Source: Alkaliphilus metalliredigens QYMF
GTDB taxonomy: Bacteria; Bacillota; Clostridia; Peptostreptococcales; Natronincolaceae
DNA length: 64,000 nt
Direction of reading: 5' to 3'
Assembly: GCF_000016985.1 (NCBI RefSeq)
Contig: NC_009633.1
Span: 4,865,567-4,929,566 of the forward strand
Shown here: one piece after another, positions 17,848 to 26,886 of the stretch
How the letters are laid out: each line of letters begins with the position of its first letter
Position numbering within the stretch: position 1 is the stretch's first letter
The notes under the pieces: generated by a model
Seen by the model: only the letters and a program-made list of their open reading frames with translations
Database searches by the model: none
What the model was told of the DNA's origin: nothing
Translations under genes and position numbers: made by a program

Positions 17848-18369
17848 TTATTCTCTGCCTGTATTTAGAATATTTTGGATCGTTTGTGCTGTCGAATTTC
17901 CGCTAATACTCTCATTCACTTCTTGTTGTACTTCTTCAATGTCCTTTAACATAACAAATCGTACCTCTTCATGCTTTGTCCCATTGGGTTGTATGGCTTT
18001 GAATGTGATCTTATTCTTCCCTTTTTGCAGTTCCACACTTATGGTACGTCTCTCTAGAGACCCGACTTCCATCTCTATTGTTTCACCAATTTGAACAAAA
18101 TTTTCCGTTTCTCCGTCTTCATTACTGTTGTGATATACATCAATGGTAACCGTTGTTCCTTCAGAAGCAGTAAAAGTTAAAATCATATTTTTCTTTGTTG
18201 TTGTTACATTTCGCACTGGTGAAATAACCTGAAATGGTCTTTCAGTTTCTTTTATTTCTTCAATATTTACATTAGAATAGTTAACCTGATCAGGATTTGC
18301 GTATACGACTGCACCCGACGCGCTTATTAAAACGATCATTACTGTGCCAGCGATTACTTTTTTTATCAT
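17848..18369 (-). CDS. Secreted protein of unknown family in the Wal operon
   Basis: A 173-residue protein with a signal peptide (MIKKVIAGTVMIVLISASGAVVYA) and a mature part of about 150 residues, dominated by a beta-rich region (MILTFTASEGTTVTIDVYH... KGKNKITFKAIQPNG) that looks like an Ig-like or bacterial surface beta-sandwich. I do not recognise a family. I take ATG 18369, which has a full GGAGGAATTAAT ribosome site; the open frame extends 14 residues further but without one. It sits between walK and yycH, where Bacillus has no gene, behind its own WalR-type box. A role in cell-wall sensing is inferred from context only. Confidence 0.75.
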   Translation of the reverse strand: MIKKVIAGTVMIVLISASGAVVYANPDQVNYSNVNIEEIKETERPFQVISPVRNVTTTKKNMILTFTASEGTTVTIDVYHNSNEDGETENFVQIGETIEMEVGSLERRTISVELQKGKNKITFKAIQPNGTKHEEVRFVMLKDIEEVQQEVNESISGNSTAQTIQNILNTGRE

Positions 18370-18409
18370 ATTAATTCCTCCTGTAAAACAGTTAAATGAT
18401 TTCATTATC

Positions 18410-18442
18410 ATTATATAGCACTTGTATTACAGTCACATTACA
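18410..18442 (-). promoter_or_regulatory. WalR box and promoter inside the Wal operon
   Basis: The minus strand reads TGTAAT-GTGAC-TGTAAT (18426-18442), an exact match to the WalR consensus TGTWAH-N5-TGTWAH. Ten bases later comes a -10 TATAAT (18410-18415). The box takes the place of the -35 and points in the same direction as transcription, the activating arrangement known in Bacillus. Confidence 0.75.
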
Positions 18443-18455
18443 AGGAAATTAAAAA

Positions 18456-20255
18456 TCAATTACACATTTTTTCCTGTAGAAGTGGTAACTCAATCAAGAC
18501 GGCCGTGCCACCCGATTCTCTACTGTCAACTTTAATCATGCCTTCATGAACATCAATAATCTGCTTTGCAATAGAAAGACCCAATCCAGTGCCTCCCATT
18601 TCTCTTGAACGGGCTTTATCAACTCTATAAAATCGTTCAAATATTCTAGGCAGATCCTCCTTTGGAATTCCCATACCATTATCTGTTATTTTAATCGTTG
18701 CATGGTTCTGGGTTTCTTCCAAGGACACATCGATGCATCCACCATTTGCTGTGTATTTAATGGCATTACTTATCACATTCAGCAGTACTTGTTCAATACG
18801 ATTTTCATCAGCCCACACTGATACACCTTCTCTTAATCCTTTATAATTTAATTCTTGTTCTTTATTTTTTGCTGAAACACTTAAATTTAGTACTGCTTTT
18901 TCAACAATATAATTTAAATCAACTTCCTTTTTATCCCATTTCGTTTGTTGATAATCTGCATTGGATAGTTGCAACAAATCTCGTACAAGTCGAGCCATCC
19001 GATCTGCTTCGTTATCAATAACATTCAGAAACTGTTTTCCTAGCTCTTGATTCTCCATGGCACCCTCTAATAATGTTTCTGTATAGCTTTTGATGGTGGT
19101 TAAGGGTGTTTTAAGCTCATGGGAAACATTAGCGACGAATTCCTTTCTCATATTTTCCAATTTTTCATACTCTGTTACATCTTGGAAAAGCACAATAATG
19201 CCATCTAAATCTCCCTTTTCATTCATATATGGAGCATAGTTAGCTCGCAAAGTAATACCATACTCCATTTCAATCATCTGACTTCCTGACCATTTAGCTG
19301 GACTATTTTGTAAATATTCAATGGTTAACCGTTCATTTAATTGCTTAAATGTTTCATCGAAATGTTTTTCTAAAATATCTTTTTCTTGTATCCTTAACAT
19401 TTCTAAAGCCCTGGGGTTTGCATGGATCACTTTCCCTTCCATGGTGGTTGCAATTAAACCATCCGCCATATAAGTAATAATGGTATCCATCTTTTGCTTT
19501 TCATTGGACATCTCTTGAAGCACGGACTTCAAGCGTGCCATCAAGTAGTTGAACATATTTCCTAATTGTCCAATTTCATCATCTGACTTGATTTCTACCA
19601 CTTGTTCAAAATCGCCCCTCGCCATTTTTTCAGCCTTAATGGTCACATCATTGATAGGCCCTGTGACGCTTTTTGCAATAAAGTACCCTACAAAAATCGT
19701 GATAAATAAGGCTAAAATCGTTGCCCTAATCAAGATATTGATGGATTGATCTAATGTATTATAAATCTCTTCGAGGTTTTGTCTCAAATAGATGGCACCT
19801 GTTACACGACTATGCTCATCGTAAAGGGGAAAAACCATATTTTTAGAGCTAGTCAACCCCTCTTCCTTAGGGACAATGTCCTTTTCTCCTGGATCCCCAT
19901 TAAAGGAAGATAAGATTAAGTCCGGTTCCAGAATCTCCGTTGCATTCTCATTCAGATAAGACAAATTTGTACTAGAAATAATGGTAAAGTTTGTATCTCT
20001 ACCAATTACATATATTTCCATTCCGATTTTTTCATAATAAGTAATGTTTTCCTGAACATCTTCCTTATTCTTTTGCCAGTCCATATCCTTAAGAGAGATC
20101 CTTAAACTATTGGCTATCTGCGTTAAATTATCTCGAACAACGCCCAAGTGATACTGTTCGAACTGATTAATTAAAAACACACCGACAATAACCATCGCCA
20201 TAAATACAAGCAGGAAGTAGATGGTTATAAACTTCCACCGGATACTTTTAAACAT
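18456..20255 (-). CDS. walK: Cell-wall sensor histidine kinase WalK
   Basis: A 599-residue kinase: membrane segment (about 10-30), extracellular sensor domain (about 31-172), second membrane segment (173-195), HAMP (196-248), PAS (255-365), HisKA with FVANVSHELKTPLTTIKSY (His 379) and HATPase (DNGMGIP, GTGLGLSIA). WalK controls WalR and thereby autolysins and wall turnover; it is essential in several Firmicutes. It follows walR with a 2-base gap. The architecture is full length for the family. Confidence 0.96.
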   Translation of the reverse strand: MFKSIRWKFITIYFLLVFMAMVIVGVFLINQFEQYHLGVVRDNLTQIANSLRISLKDMDWQKNKEDVQENITYYEKIGMEIYVIGRDTNFTIISSTNLSYLNENATEILEPDLILSSFNGDPGEKDIVPKEEGLTSSKNMVFPLYDEHSRVTGAIYLRQNLEEIYNTLDQSINILIRATILALFITIFVGYFIAKSVTGPINDVTIKAEKMARGDFEQVVEIKSDDEIGQLGNMFNYLMARLKSVLQEMSNEKQKMDTIITYMADGLIATTMEGKVIHANPRALEMLRIQEKDILEKHFDETFKQLNERLTIEYLQNSPAKWSGSQMIEMEYGITLRANYAPYMNEKGDLDGIIVLFQDVTEYEKLENMRKEFVANVSHELKTPLTTIKSYTETLLEGAMENQELGKQFLNVIDNEADRMARLVRDLLQLSNADYQQTKWDKKEVDLNYIVEKAVLNLSVSAKNKEQELNYKGLREGVSVWADENRIEQVLLNVISNAIKYTANGGCIDVSLEETQNHATIKITDNGMGIPKEDLPRIFERFYRVDKARSREMGGTGLGLSIAKQIIDVHEGMIKVDSRESGGTAVLIELPLLQEKMCN

Positions 20256-20257
20256 AA

Positions 20258-20947
20258 TTAGGCCCTCCTGAAATAATACCCAACGCCCCGCTTCGTTTGT
20301 ATGTATTTAGGGTTACCGGAATCATCCTCAACTTTTTCTCTCAATCTTCTTACGGTTACATCTACGGTTCTAATATCTCCATAATATTCATATCCCCATA
20401 CTTCTTTTAAAAGCTGTTCTCTTGTAAAGACCTGCTCTGCTTGAATTGCTAAAAACTTCAAGAGCTCGAACTCCCTAGAGGTTAACTCAATGACCAGTTG
20501 GTCTCTTTTTACTTCATATTTACTAAAGTCGATGGATAACTTACCGGAGGAAATCTTGCCACCGCCTTGTGATCCTGCAGGTGCTTCCATGCGTCTAAAA
20601 TTTGCATTTACCCTAGCCAGCAGTTCACGCATGCCAAATGGTTTTGTAATATAATCATCAGCTCCAATCTCAAGACCCAACACCTTGTCTACTTCTTCTT
20701 CCTTAGCTGTTAGCATCAAAATTGGCATAGAAAAACTTTCTCTTATCTTTCGGCAGACCTGAAACCCGTCTAATTTGGGTAACATCACATCTAGAAGAAC
20801 CAAATCAGGGATGAATTCACTCACTTTTTTCAAAGCATCCTCCCCATCATGGGCCATTTCTATGCGGTAACCTTCCTTTTCTAAATTAAACTTTAAAATA
20901 TCTGCAATAGGCTTTTCATCTTCAACGATTAATATTTTCTTCTCCAT
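20258..20947 (-). CDS. walR: Response regulator WalR (YycF)
   Basis: A 229-residue OmpR-type regulator. The receiver has Asp 53 in LLDVMLP and the conserved ITKPFGMRELLARV; the C-terminal winged helix has LTSREFELLKFL and the ending KYIQTKRGVGYYF. It is first in the walRK operon. It is expected to bind TGTWAH-N5-TGTWAH repeats, two good examples of which occur in this window (18426-18442, 25003-25019). Confidence 0.97.
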   Translation of the reverse strand: MEKKILIVEDEKPIADILKFNLEKEGYRIEMAHDGEDALKKVSEFIPDLVLLDVMLPKLDGFQVCRKIRESFSMPILMLTAKEEEVDKVLGLEIGADDYITKPFGMRELLARVNANFRRMEAPAGSQGGGKISSGKLSIDFSKYEVKRDQLVIELTSREFELLKFLAIQAEQVFTREQLLKEVWGYEYYGDIRTVDVTVRRLREKVEDDSGNPKYIQTKRGVGYYFRRA

Positions 20948-21057
20948 TTTCAGTTCACCTCATCAATTGATTTGATATAACAGTTCTACTTGGTTTCACT
21001 TTTTCCTGCTTAATTAAGTAAAGAAATTATTTTAAAGTCAAAGATTTCTCTTTAACT

Positions 21058-21870
21058 TTAAAATTCATTAAAAATGGCAAGTACTTTCTCAGGGTCTTTT
21101 CCCTCTCCTAATTCTTCAATCAAGTTGATTAATGCCTGTCTTCCATACTCCTCTACAAATGCATTCACCAATCTAAATGACTTTGTATAGGCTTCGTACT
21201 GATTCATTTGATGAAATCCATAGGTCAAAGCTTCCAGGTCATATACCTCTGACAATGTGACGCCTCTACCCCATTCATATCCGTCTACTTCATATTCAAA
21301 ATATAAACTAACCCCTTCCGTAAACCAATGGGGAAAATTCCCCTTGGCTACATGGTCTGTTAGCAAATGGACCAGTTCATGCAAAATCGGCCCTTCCTCA
21401 TAAAAAACCTGCTCTAAATCCTGTCCCTCATTAACCCATAAAGTAGGATCTAAAATATGAAGCGCATTTCCATAATACACACCCATAGGTGGTTTTTCTT
21501 TATTTAACATGACCGTCTTCATCATTCGATTTGGATCATTATAGACAACCAGCAATACTTTATCCTTAGGTTCGTATTGAAATACTGCCGTTGCTTCTCT
21601 ATACTTATCTTCCGCTGTTTCTGCAATGAATTGCAGCAGCTCTTCATCTATTGATTGATACTTAATGATGAAATTCTCTGTCTCTATTTGTTGGTCACTT
21701 CTTGTTTGATAGCTTACCATGGTTTCTTCAGCGCTCCTCAGCAAAGGCCTAAAGGCCGTCACTGCTTGAGGTTTAAATGAGCTGTATGCCCCTAGCATCA
21801 AAAGTAACACAATGAATCCAACAAATCCTATGTTTCTCCATGATTTTAATTTCATGTTTTTTTTCAACAT
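21058..21870 (-). CDS. Membrane-anchored MA-type zinc metallopeptidase
   Basis: A 270-residue protein with an N-terminal membrane segment (NIGFVGFIVLLLMLGAYSS) and a peptidase-MA-like domain. The zinc site is visible as HELVHLLTDH followed at about 20 residues by WFTEGVSLYFE, whose Glu is the expected third ligand (gluzincin layout). Start ATG 21870 lies behind GGGAGGG; a longer frame starts at 21888. It sits between walR and a divergently transcribed subtilase gene. The substrate is unknown. Confidence 0.8.
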   Translation of the reverse strand: MLKKNMKLKSWRNIGFVGFIVLLLMLGAYSSFKPQAVTAFRPLLRSAEETMVSYQTRSDQQIETENFIIKYQSIDEELLQFIAETAEDKYREATAVFQYEPKDKVLLVVYNDPNRMMKTVMLNKEKPPMGVYYGNALHILDPTLWVNEGQDLEQVFYEEGPILHELVHLLTDHVAKGNFPHWFTEGVSLYFEYEVDGYEWGRGVTLSEVYDLEALTYGFHQMNQYEAYTKSFRLVNAFVEEYGRQALINLIEELGEGKDPEKVLAIFNEF

Positions 21871-22055
21871 CACAATCCCTCCCTTCAAGGATATGTATGG
21901 GAGGATACAGATTGTATTATATCATATAGTTATGTAAACTTCTATACGACTACCATGAGAATAAATACCATATTCACTAACTGTCACCTTTTTCAAGCTT
22001 TTGCATAGTCTATATTAGATTAAAAATCATGAAACAATGTAAAGGGGGACAGCGT

Positions 22056-23348
22056 GTGTTTGGATATAGAGATATTATAGAAGAATCAGTGTTCCAACGA
22101 TTAATGACTTTAGATGAAGACGAAATTCCTGTGATCATTCGAGCTGAAAATTGTGATTGTGCTGACCTTGAAAAATGTGTTAGAGACAAAGGTGGTCGAA
22201 TTAAATACCTTCTTCCTCTCATTAATTCTGTGGCTGCCTACCTTCCTTCAGTTGGGGTTAGGAGCGTTGCTAGGGAAGAATTCATCAATAAAATTATTTA
22301 TGATGAGTTAGCCCATAAACTAATGGATGTAGCCTCCCTTACTGTAGGTTCTGACTACGCCAATGAATATGACTTAACTGGAAAAGGTGTTACTGTAGCA
22401 GTGATAGACACAGGGGTTCACCCCCACAGTGATCTGGTCACTCCTACCAATCGGATCATTGGATTCAAGGATTTTGTTGGTAAAAGAACTTCACCCTATG
22501 ATGATGATGGACACGGCACCCATGTGGCAGGTATCGTTGCAGGAAATGGATTCTCCTCCCAAGGCAAATATATGGGGATTGCACCGGATGCCAACATCCT
22601 GGGTGTTAAAGTGCTTAACCAGGACGGTGGCGGCAGCATATCCGATGTCATCGCCGGTATTCAGTGGGCTGTGGATAATCGCAGTCGTTATAACGTCAAA
22701 GTAATGACTTTATCCCTTGGGACAAAGGCAAATAAATCCTATCGCGAGGATCCGCTATGTCAGGCTGTTGAAGCAGCAGTTAACGCTGGAATTACCGTTG
22801 TGACCGCTGCCGGAAATAGTGGTCCCGAGAGAAGTACCATCAATTCACCGGCAAACAGCCCTTCAGCCATCAGTGTAGGCGCAGTTGATGATCGAGACAT
22901 TACTTCACCAAGAGATGCTAAAATTGCAGATTTTTCAAGCCGAGGTCCTACTCCAGATGGGTTTAGTAAGCCTGATTTACTGTCTCCTGGGGTCCGTATT
23001 AACTCTCTTAGTCACCAAGGGAGCCAATATACCAGTTTATCAGGAACCTCCATGGCAACCCCAATTGTTGCAGGATGTGCTGCTTTACTTTATGAGCAAA
23101 ATCCATCCTTGAACCCCCAAGGGGTAAAATCACTTATGACAAAGCATGCCCTAAGCATAAATCAAAATAGAGATGCCCAGGGTGCTGGTATCCTTGACAT
23201 TCGTAAAATATTACAGGATACAAACCCTACCCATAAAAAACCGGGAACTACGCCGTCTAGACCGATACAATCACCTCAAAGAAATCGTTCCTTCTTTAGC
23301 GATTGGTTCCTTGTTTTACTAATTGTTGTGCTTTTAATTATTTTGTAG
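22056..23348 (+). CDS. Subtilisin-family protease with C-terminal membrane anchor
   Basis: A 430-residue S8 peptidase. The triad is complete: Asp in VAVIDTGVHPHSDL (about 118), His in DGHGTHVAG (about 153), Ser in SGTSMATP (about 332), with oxyanion Asn in AAGNSGPE. I choose GTG 22056 because AAAGGGGGA lies just ahead; the open frame starts at 22029. There is no signal peptide. The N-terminal 100 residues look like an inhibitor-type prodomain, and the last 15 residues (WFLVLLIVVLLIIL) form a tail anchor after a Pro/Ser/Arg linker. Confidence 0.9.
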   Translation: MFGYRDIIEESVFQRLMTLDEDEIPVIIRAENCDCADLEKCVRDKGGRIKYLLPLINSVAAYLPSVGVRSVAREEFINKIIYDELAHKLMDVASLTVGSDYANEYDLTGKGVTVAVIDTGVHPHSDLVTPTNRIIGFKDFVGKRTSPYDDDGHGTHVAGIVAGNGFSSQGKYMGIAPDANILGVKVLNQDGGGSISDVIAGIQWAVDNRSRYNVKVMTLSLGTKANKSYREDPLCQAVEAAVNAGITVVTAAGNSGPERSTINSPANSPSAISVGAVDDRDITSPRDAKIADFSSRGPTPDGFSKPDLLSPGVRINSLSHQGSQYTSLSGTSMATPIVAGCAALLYEQNPSLNPQGVKSLMTKHALSINQNRDAQGAGILDIRKILQDTNPTHKKPGTTPSRPIQSPQRNRSFFSDWFLVLLIVVLLIIL

Positions 23349-23420
23349 CATGATTAAATTTAAGTAACTAGAGTGAATATCGATTTATTGTTTTCATTGT
23401 CGTTTTAGTGGTATAAACAG

Positions 23421-23454
23421 TAATAGCGTAGTCATTAATACGACTACGCTATTA
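23421..23454. terminator. Bidirectional hairpin between convergent genes
   Basis: A perfect 13-base stem (23421-23433 with 23442-23454) lies between the subtilase gene and the M23 peptidase gene, which converge on it. T-runs are weak on both sides. Confidence 0.65.
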
Positions 23455-23471
23455 TCTATATAGGTTGTTTT

Positions 23472-24917
23472 CTAATATTTTACAAAACTTAAGGGATTAA
23501 CAGGGGAGCCATTTTTCCTGACTTCAAAGTGTAGATGTGGACCCGTACTTCTACCGGTACTTCCCATCTTAGCAATTTGCTCTCCTTTATAAACCCGATC
23601 TCCCTTTTTAACAAGGAGTGAACTGTTATGTGCATAATATGTCTGGTATCCATTTTCATGATTAATAATCACTAGATTCCCATAGGCACCATTATATCCA
23701 GCGAAGGAAACGAGTCCTGCATCTGCAGCATTAACAGCTGTTCCCGTTGGCCCTGCCACATCAATTCCTTCATGACGTCTGCCCCATCTTGTGCCAAAGC
23801 CTGATGTTAGTCTACCACGGGTTGGATTAGCAAAAACCCCTGTCGCTACTGTTCTAGGTCGTGGCTCTGTTCCTTCTGCAATTACTCTCATTTTAGGCTC
23901 TAAAAGGATTTCTTCATAAAGAATCTCTTTATCTATCTCTATACCATTTTCTCTTACAATATATGCCTGTACTTCTTTTTCACCTTCTACACCTTGTATC
24001 GTAATTTTTCGATCTCCTTCATATAAGGAGCTGGTCTTTTCATACTCTGTATCAAAAGGAATGATTTCCTTTTGTACAATGAATTCTAGTGTTCTCACAT
24101 TAATATAAGGTTTAGGGATAATTAAACTTATTTCTTGTCCAATTTGAAGTCGCTCAGAATTAATCTCTGGATTAGCCTTTTCAATATCTGATACACTTAA
24201 ATCATATTTCCCTGCAATGGTCCAAGCACTTTCTCCAGATTGCACCTCATGAATTTTCTCTTCATCGGTTCCTGTAATGATTAAATTTAATGCATCTTCC
24301 TTTTCTCTCAAAGCACCTATCTCTGTGGCAATTTCTTTAATTTCTATCTCTTCACTAAAATCAACTTTTTCATATTTTTCAACTTCATCTTCTTGTAAAA
24401 ATGGCGCTTTTAATGTTGCCAAAATTTCATCTGCAGTACTTTGGTCTCTGACAACAACCACGTCTTCTCCATTGACACTAATGGCAAAAGCCTTTACCTT
24501 CAAATCTAGTTGTTTTCGGATATTTCGGATCATCATATTCCGGTCTGTAATTGATTCCTCATCTGCCTTCACTTCTATCACTTCAAGCTCTTGAATCATG
24601 ATCACTTCCTGTTTGTAGGTCTTTTCTAGTTCTTGCTTTACAGCATTCATCGCTTCTTCAAAGTCTTCTTCGGCTCTGACAACAGCTAATACTTGTCCAT
24701 CTGTCTGTATCTCATATGCTTGCAATGAAGCGTTTATTGATCCGTTCAGTAAAACCACTGAGAGAACCAGTATCAGGGCTAAGGCTGCGCCTATTATTTT
24801 ATACTGAACCGCTTTTTTCCCTTTGTTTATATTATAAAAATTCCTCATATGTGCTTCATATTTTTTATATGTACTTTCCGCTTGTTTTTGAATTCTTTTG
24901 ATATCAATCTTCATCAT
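23472..24917 (-). CDS. M23 peptidoglycan endopeptidase with LysM and G5
   Basis: A 481-residue cell-wall hydrolase. In order: cytoplasmic N-terminus, membrane segment (IIGAALALILVLSVVLLNG), a long stalk, LysM (VQSGESAWTIAGKYDLSV), G5 domain (ends LLEPKMRVIAEGT) and a C-terminal M23 domain with the zinc residues in RRHEGIDVAG and HLHFEVRKNG. It should cleave peptide cross-links in peptidoglycan at the cell surface. I choose ATG 24917 behind AGAGGAG. A WalR-type box lies just after its promoter. Confidence 0.93.
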   Translation of the reverse strand: MMKIDIKRIQKQAESTYKKYEAHMRNFYNINKGKKAVQYKIIGAALALILVLSVVLLNGSINASLQAYEIQTDGQVLAVVRAEEDFEEAMNAVKQELEKTYKQEVIMIQELEVIEVKADEESITDRNMMIRNIRKQLDLKVKAFAISVNGEDVVVVRDQSTADEILATLKAPFLQEDEVEKYEKVDFSEEIEIKEIATEIGALREKEDALNLIITGTDEEKIHEVQSGESAWTIAGKYDLSVSDIEKANPEINSERLQIGQEISLIIPKPYINVRTLEFIVQKEIIPFDTEYEKTSSLYEGDRKITIQGVEGEKEVQAYIVRENGIEIDKEILYEEILLEPKMRVIAEGTEPRPRTVATGVFANPTRGRLTSGFGTRWGRRHEGIDVAGPTGTAVNAADAGLVSFAGYNGAYGNLVIINHENGYQTYYAHNSSLLVKKGDRVYKGEQIAKMGSTGRSTGPHLHFEVRKNGSPVNPLSFVKY

Positions 24918-25002
24918 TTTAGCTCCTCTCGAGTACATAAGTTGCAAATACTCTTTTAGGGGTAGGATTGCTCCTAGTTTCACTTCTGTAAAAATTTATA
25001 TT

Positions 25003-25037
25003 TGTAATGATTCTGTAACAATCACCTGTTTATTATA
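25003..25037 (-). promoter_or_regulatory. Promoter with reversed WalR box before the M23 gene
   Basis: The minus strand has a -10 TATAAT (25032-25037) with a weak -35 TTGTCG (25054-25059). Downstream of the -10, on the opposite strand, is TGTAAT-GATTC-TGTAAC (25003-25019), an exact WalR consensus. In Bacillus, reversed boxes downstream of the promoter are those WalR uses to repress. Confidence 0.6.
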
Positions 25038-25140
25038 TCACATTTTTTCAAATCGACAACCCTTAATTTACTCTAGTAACCACAAAAAGGATTGTCCCTT
25101 TCTATAGGTATTTTTATTATTTTATGTAATATTAAACATT

Positions 25141-26649
25141 TTATTCCATCTGTTTTTCTAGCCACTGTGTGAACAATGGTCTTAAGTCAATAGACGTGTT
25201 TCTTTGGCAAACAACGAAGAAGTCCTCTGTGGTTGCATTTTTAAATTGATAGTCTAAAAAATACTCCCTCATAGATGTCATAAATGCCTCATCTCCCATG
25301 TGTTCCCTGAGTTCCTCTACAAACATGGCTCCTTTACTGTATACAATGCTACTATACTCCCAAGAGCTATCAAATTCTTTCAAGCTCCTTAATATGCCTT
25401 CCCCTTTATCTGGCTCAAAATCAGTAAAATTATGATATTGTGCCTTGATCATTTTTTCAAAAATTTGTTCCTTTATATGAGGCCCATATTTCTCCTCAAA
25501 GTACATAAGTGTGCTATACTCTGTCAATGCTTCATCTAGCCAAGGTTCTGTGATTTCATTGTTTCCTACGATTCCATACCACCATTGGTGGGCCACTTCA
25601 TGGACCACAACATATTCTAAAGGAAACTTCTCCTCCATTTCATAGAGTTGCCTTCCAATCATGACTAAGTTAGGATACTCCATGCCTCCAATAAAAAAGT
25701 CCGCTGCCACAATAGATAATTGATCATAGGGATAAACTCCAAACAATCGGTTAAATATTTCAAGTGAATCCACGCCATATTGAAGTGCTTCTTCTCCCCG
25801 CAAACCATTAATTGAATAAGAAAGGATTTTTGTCTCCCCTAGCTTTGCTTCCTGCACCTCAAAAAATCGACTTATGACCATGGCAAAATCCCTAACGCTC
25901 TTGGCTTCAATTTCATAGGTCTTCATATTCCCGTCTTCCTTTTGTTTCATCACATTTCCTGTTGTGGCCAATTCATAACCGGTTGGAATCATCAGTGTAA
26001 TTTCATAGGTTGCTACCTCGCTATAAAATGGATCTCCTATGGGATAATAGGGATCTAAGTTCCATCCATTCTTATCATAAACCGATAGTATCGGATACCA
26101 ATTGGTAATGTTAACCGTGCTATCACTATACCCCATACGACCAATGGCATTGGGTAGCTTCACTTCAAATTCAATGGATAAGTTCATCGATTCACCCGGT
26201 GCTAGTGGTTTTTTAGGTGTCACTCTTAATATGGTCCCTCCAGTTCCCATTATCAGGTGATCTGTTGGATTTTTTCCTTCCTTTACAGACAAAATTTCCA
26301 CCCATCCGGGATTAAAACCATTGGGATATGCCCGATCTATTTCTTCTTTTTCAAAGGGCGCCTGTTCCTTGCTTTTAAATGTATTGGGGTATAGATGAAG
26401 ATAAATATTTTCTAGGGTTTGTTCATGTTTATTGAGATACTTTAGCTCTTGATGGGCCTTAATACCCATGCTTTCTTCCTCAAAAACTGCATTGATTTTG
26501 TAATATGCTCCCTCACCCTCTGTTATCTTTGGAGCCAATACAGGTAAAGCCTGATATCCAGGCCAAAAATGATACACGCCCATAGAAAACACAAAAACAG
26601 TCAAGATGATAACAATTCTTTTTATTTTTCTTCTCAAAGGATCCATCAT
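25141..26649 (-). CDS. Membrane-anchored M1-family metallopeptidase
   Basis: A 502-residue aminopeptidase-type zinc enzyme tethered by an N-terminal membrane segment (IVIILTVFVFSMGVYHFW). Gluzincin motif: VVVHEVAHQWWYGIVGNNEITEPWLDEALTEY, with HExxH and the Glu 18 residues on, the classical M1 spacing. The exopeptidase GAMEN motif appears as GGMEYPN. It should trim peptides outside the cell. Ribosome site AAGGGGG. It is transcribed away from the dnaD-like gene; 26650-26886 contains no other gene that I can see. Confidence 0.9.
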   Translation of the reverse strand: MMDPLRRKIKRIVIILTVFVFSMGVYHFWPGYQALPVLAPKITEGEGAYYKINAVFEEESMGIKAHQELKYLNKHEQTLENIYLHLYPNTFKSKEQAPFEKEEIDRAYPNGFNPGWVEILSVKEGKNPTDHLIMGTGGTILRVTPKKPLAPGESMNLSIEFEVKLPNAIGRMGYSDSTVNITNWYPILSVYDKNGWNLDPYYPIGDPFYSEVATYEITLMIPTGYELATTGNVMKQKEDGNMKTYEIEAKSVRDFAMVISRFFEVQEAKLGETKILSYSINGLRGEEALQYGVDSLEIFNRLFGVYPYDQLSIVAADFFIGGMEYPNLVMIGRQLYEMEEKFPLEYVVVHEVAHQWWYGIVGNNEITEPWLDEALTEYSTLMYFEEKYGPHIKEQIFEKMIKAQYHNFTDFEPDKGEGILRSLKEFDSSWEYSSIVYSKGAMFVEELREHMGDEAFMTSMREYFLDYQFKNATTEDFFVVCQRNTSIDLRPLFTQWLEKQME

Positions 26650-26886
26650 TCTGCCCCCTTAGGTTATCGCAATTCATTATTATGTTTCTCTACTATAAAA
26701 TCTTATTGTTTTTTTTTGCTTTCTATTCTTAAAACTTTTAGCAAGGCATCATAAATAAAAAACCAATCCATTCCACTCCAGTTATTGATTCTTTTTCTAA
26801 TCCATCCAAGGTAGCAACAACTGAAGTATTCTATGATATAATAGAATAAAATCAGAAAAGTGTATGTGAAATTGGAGTGATATTAG

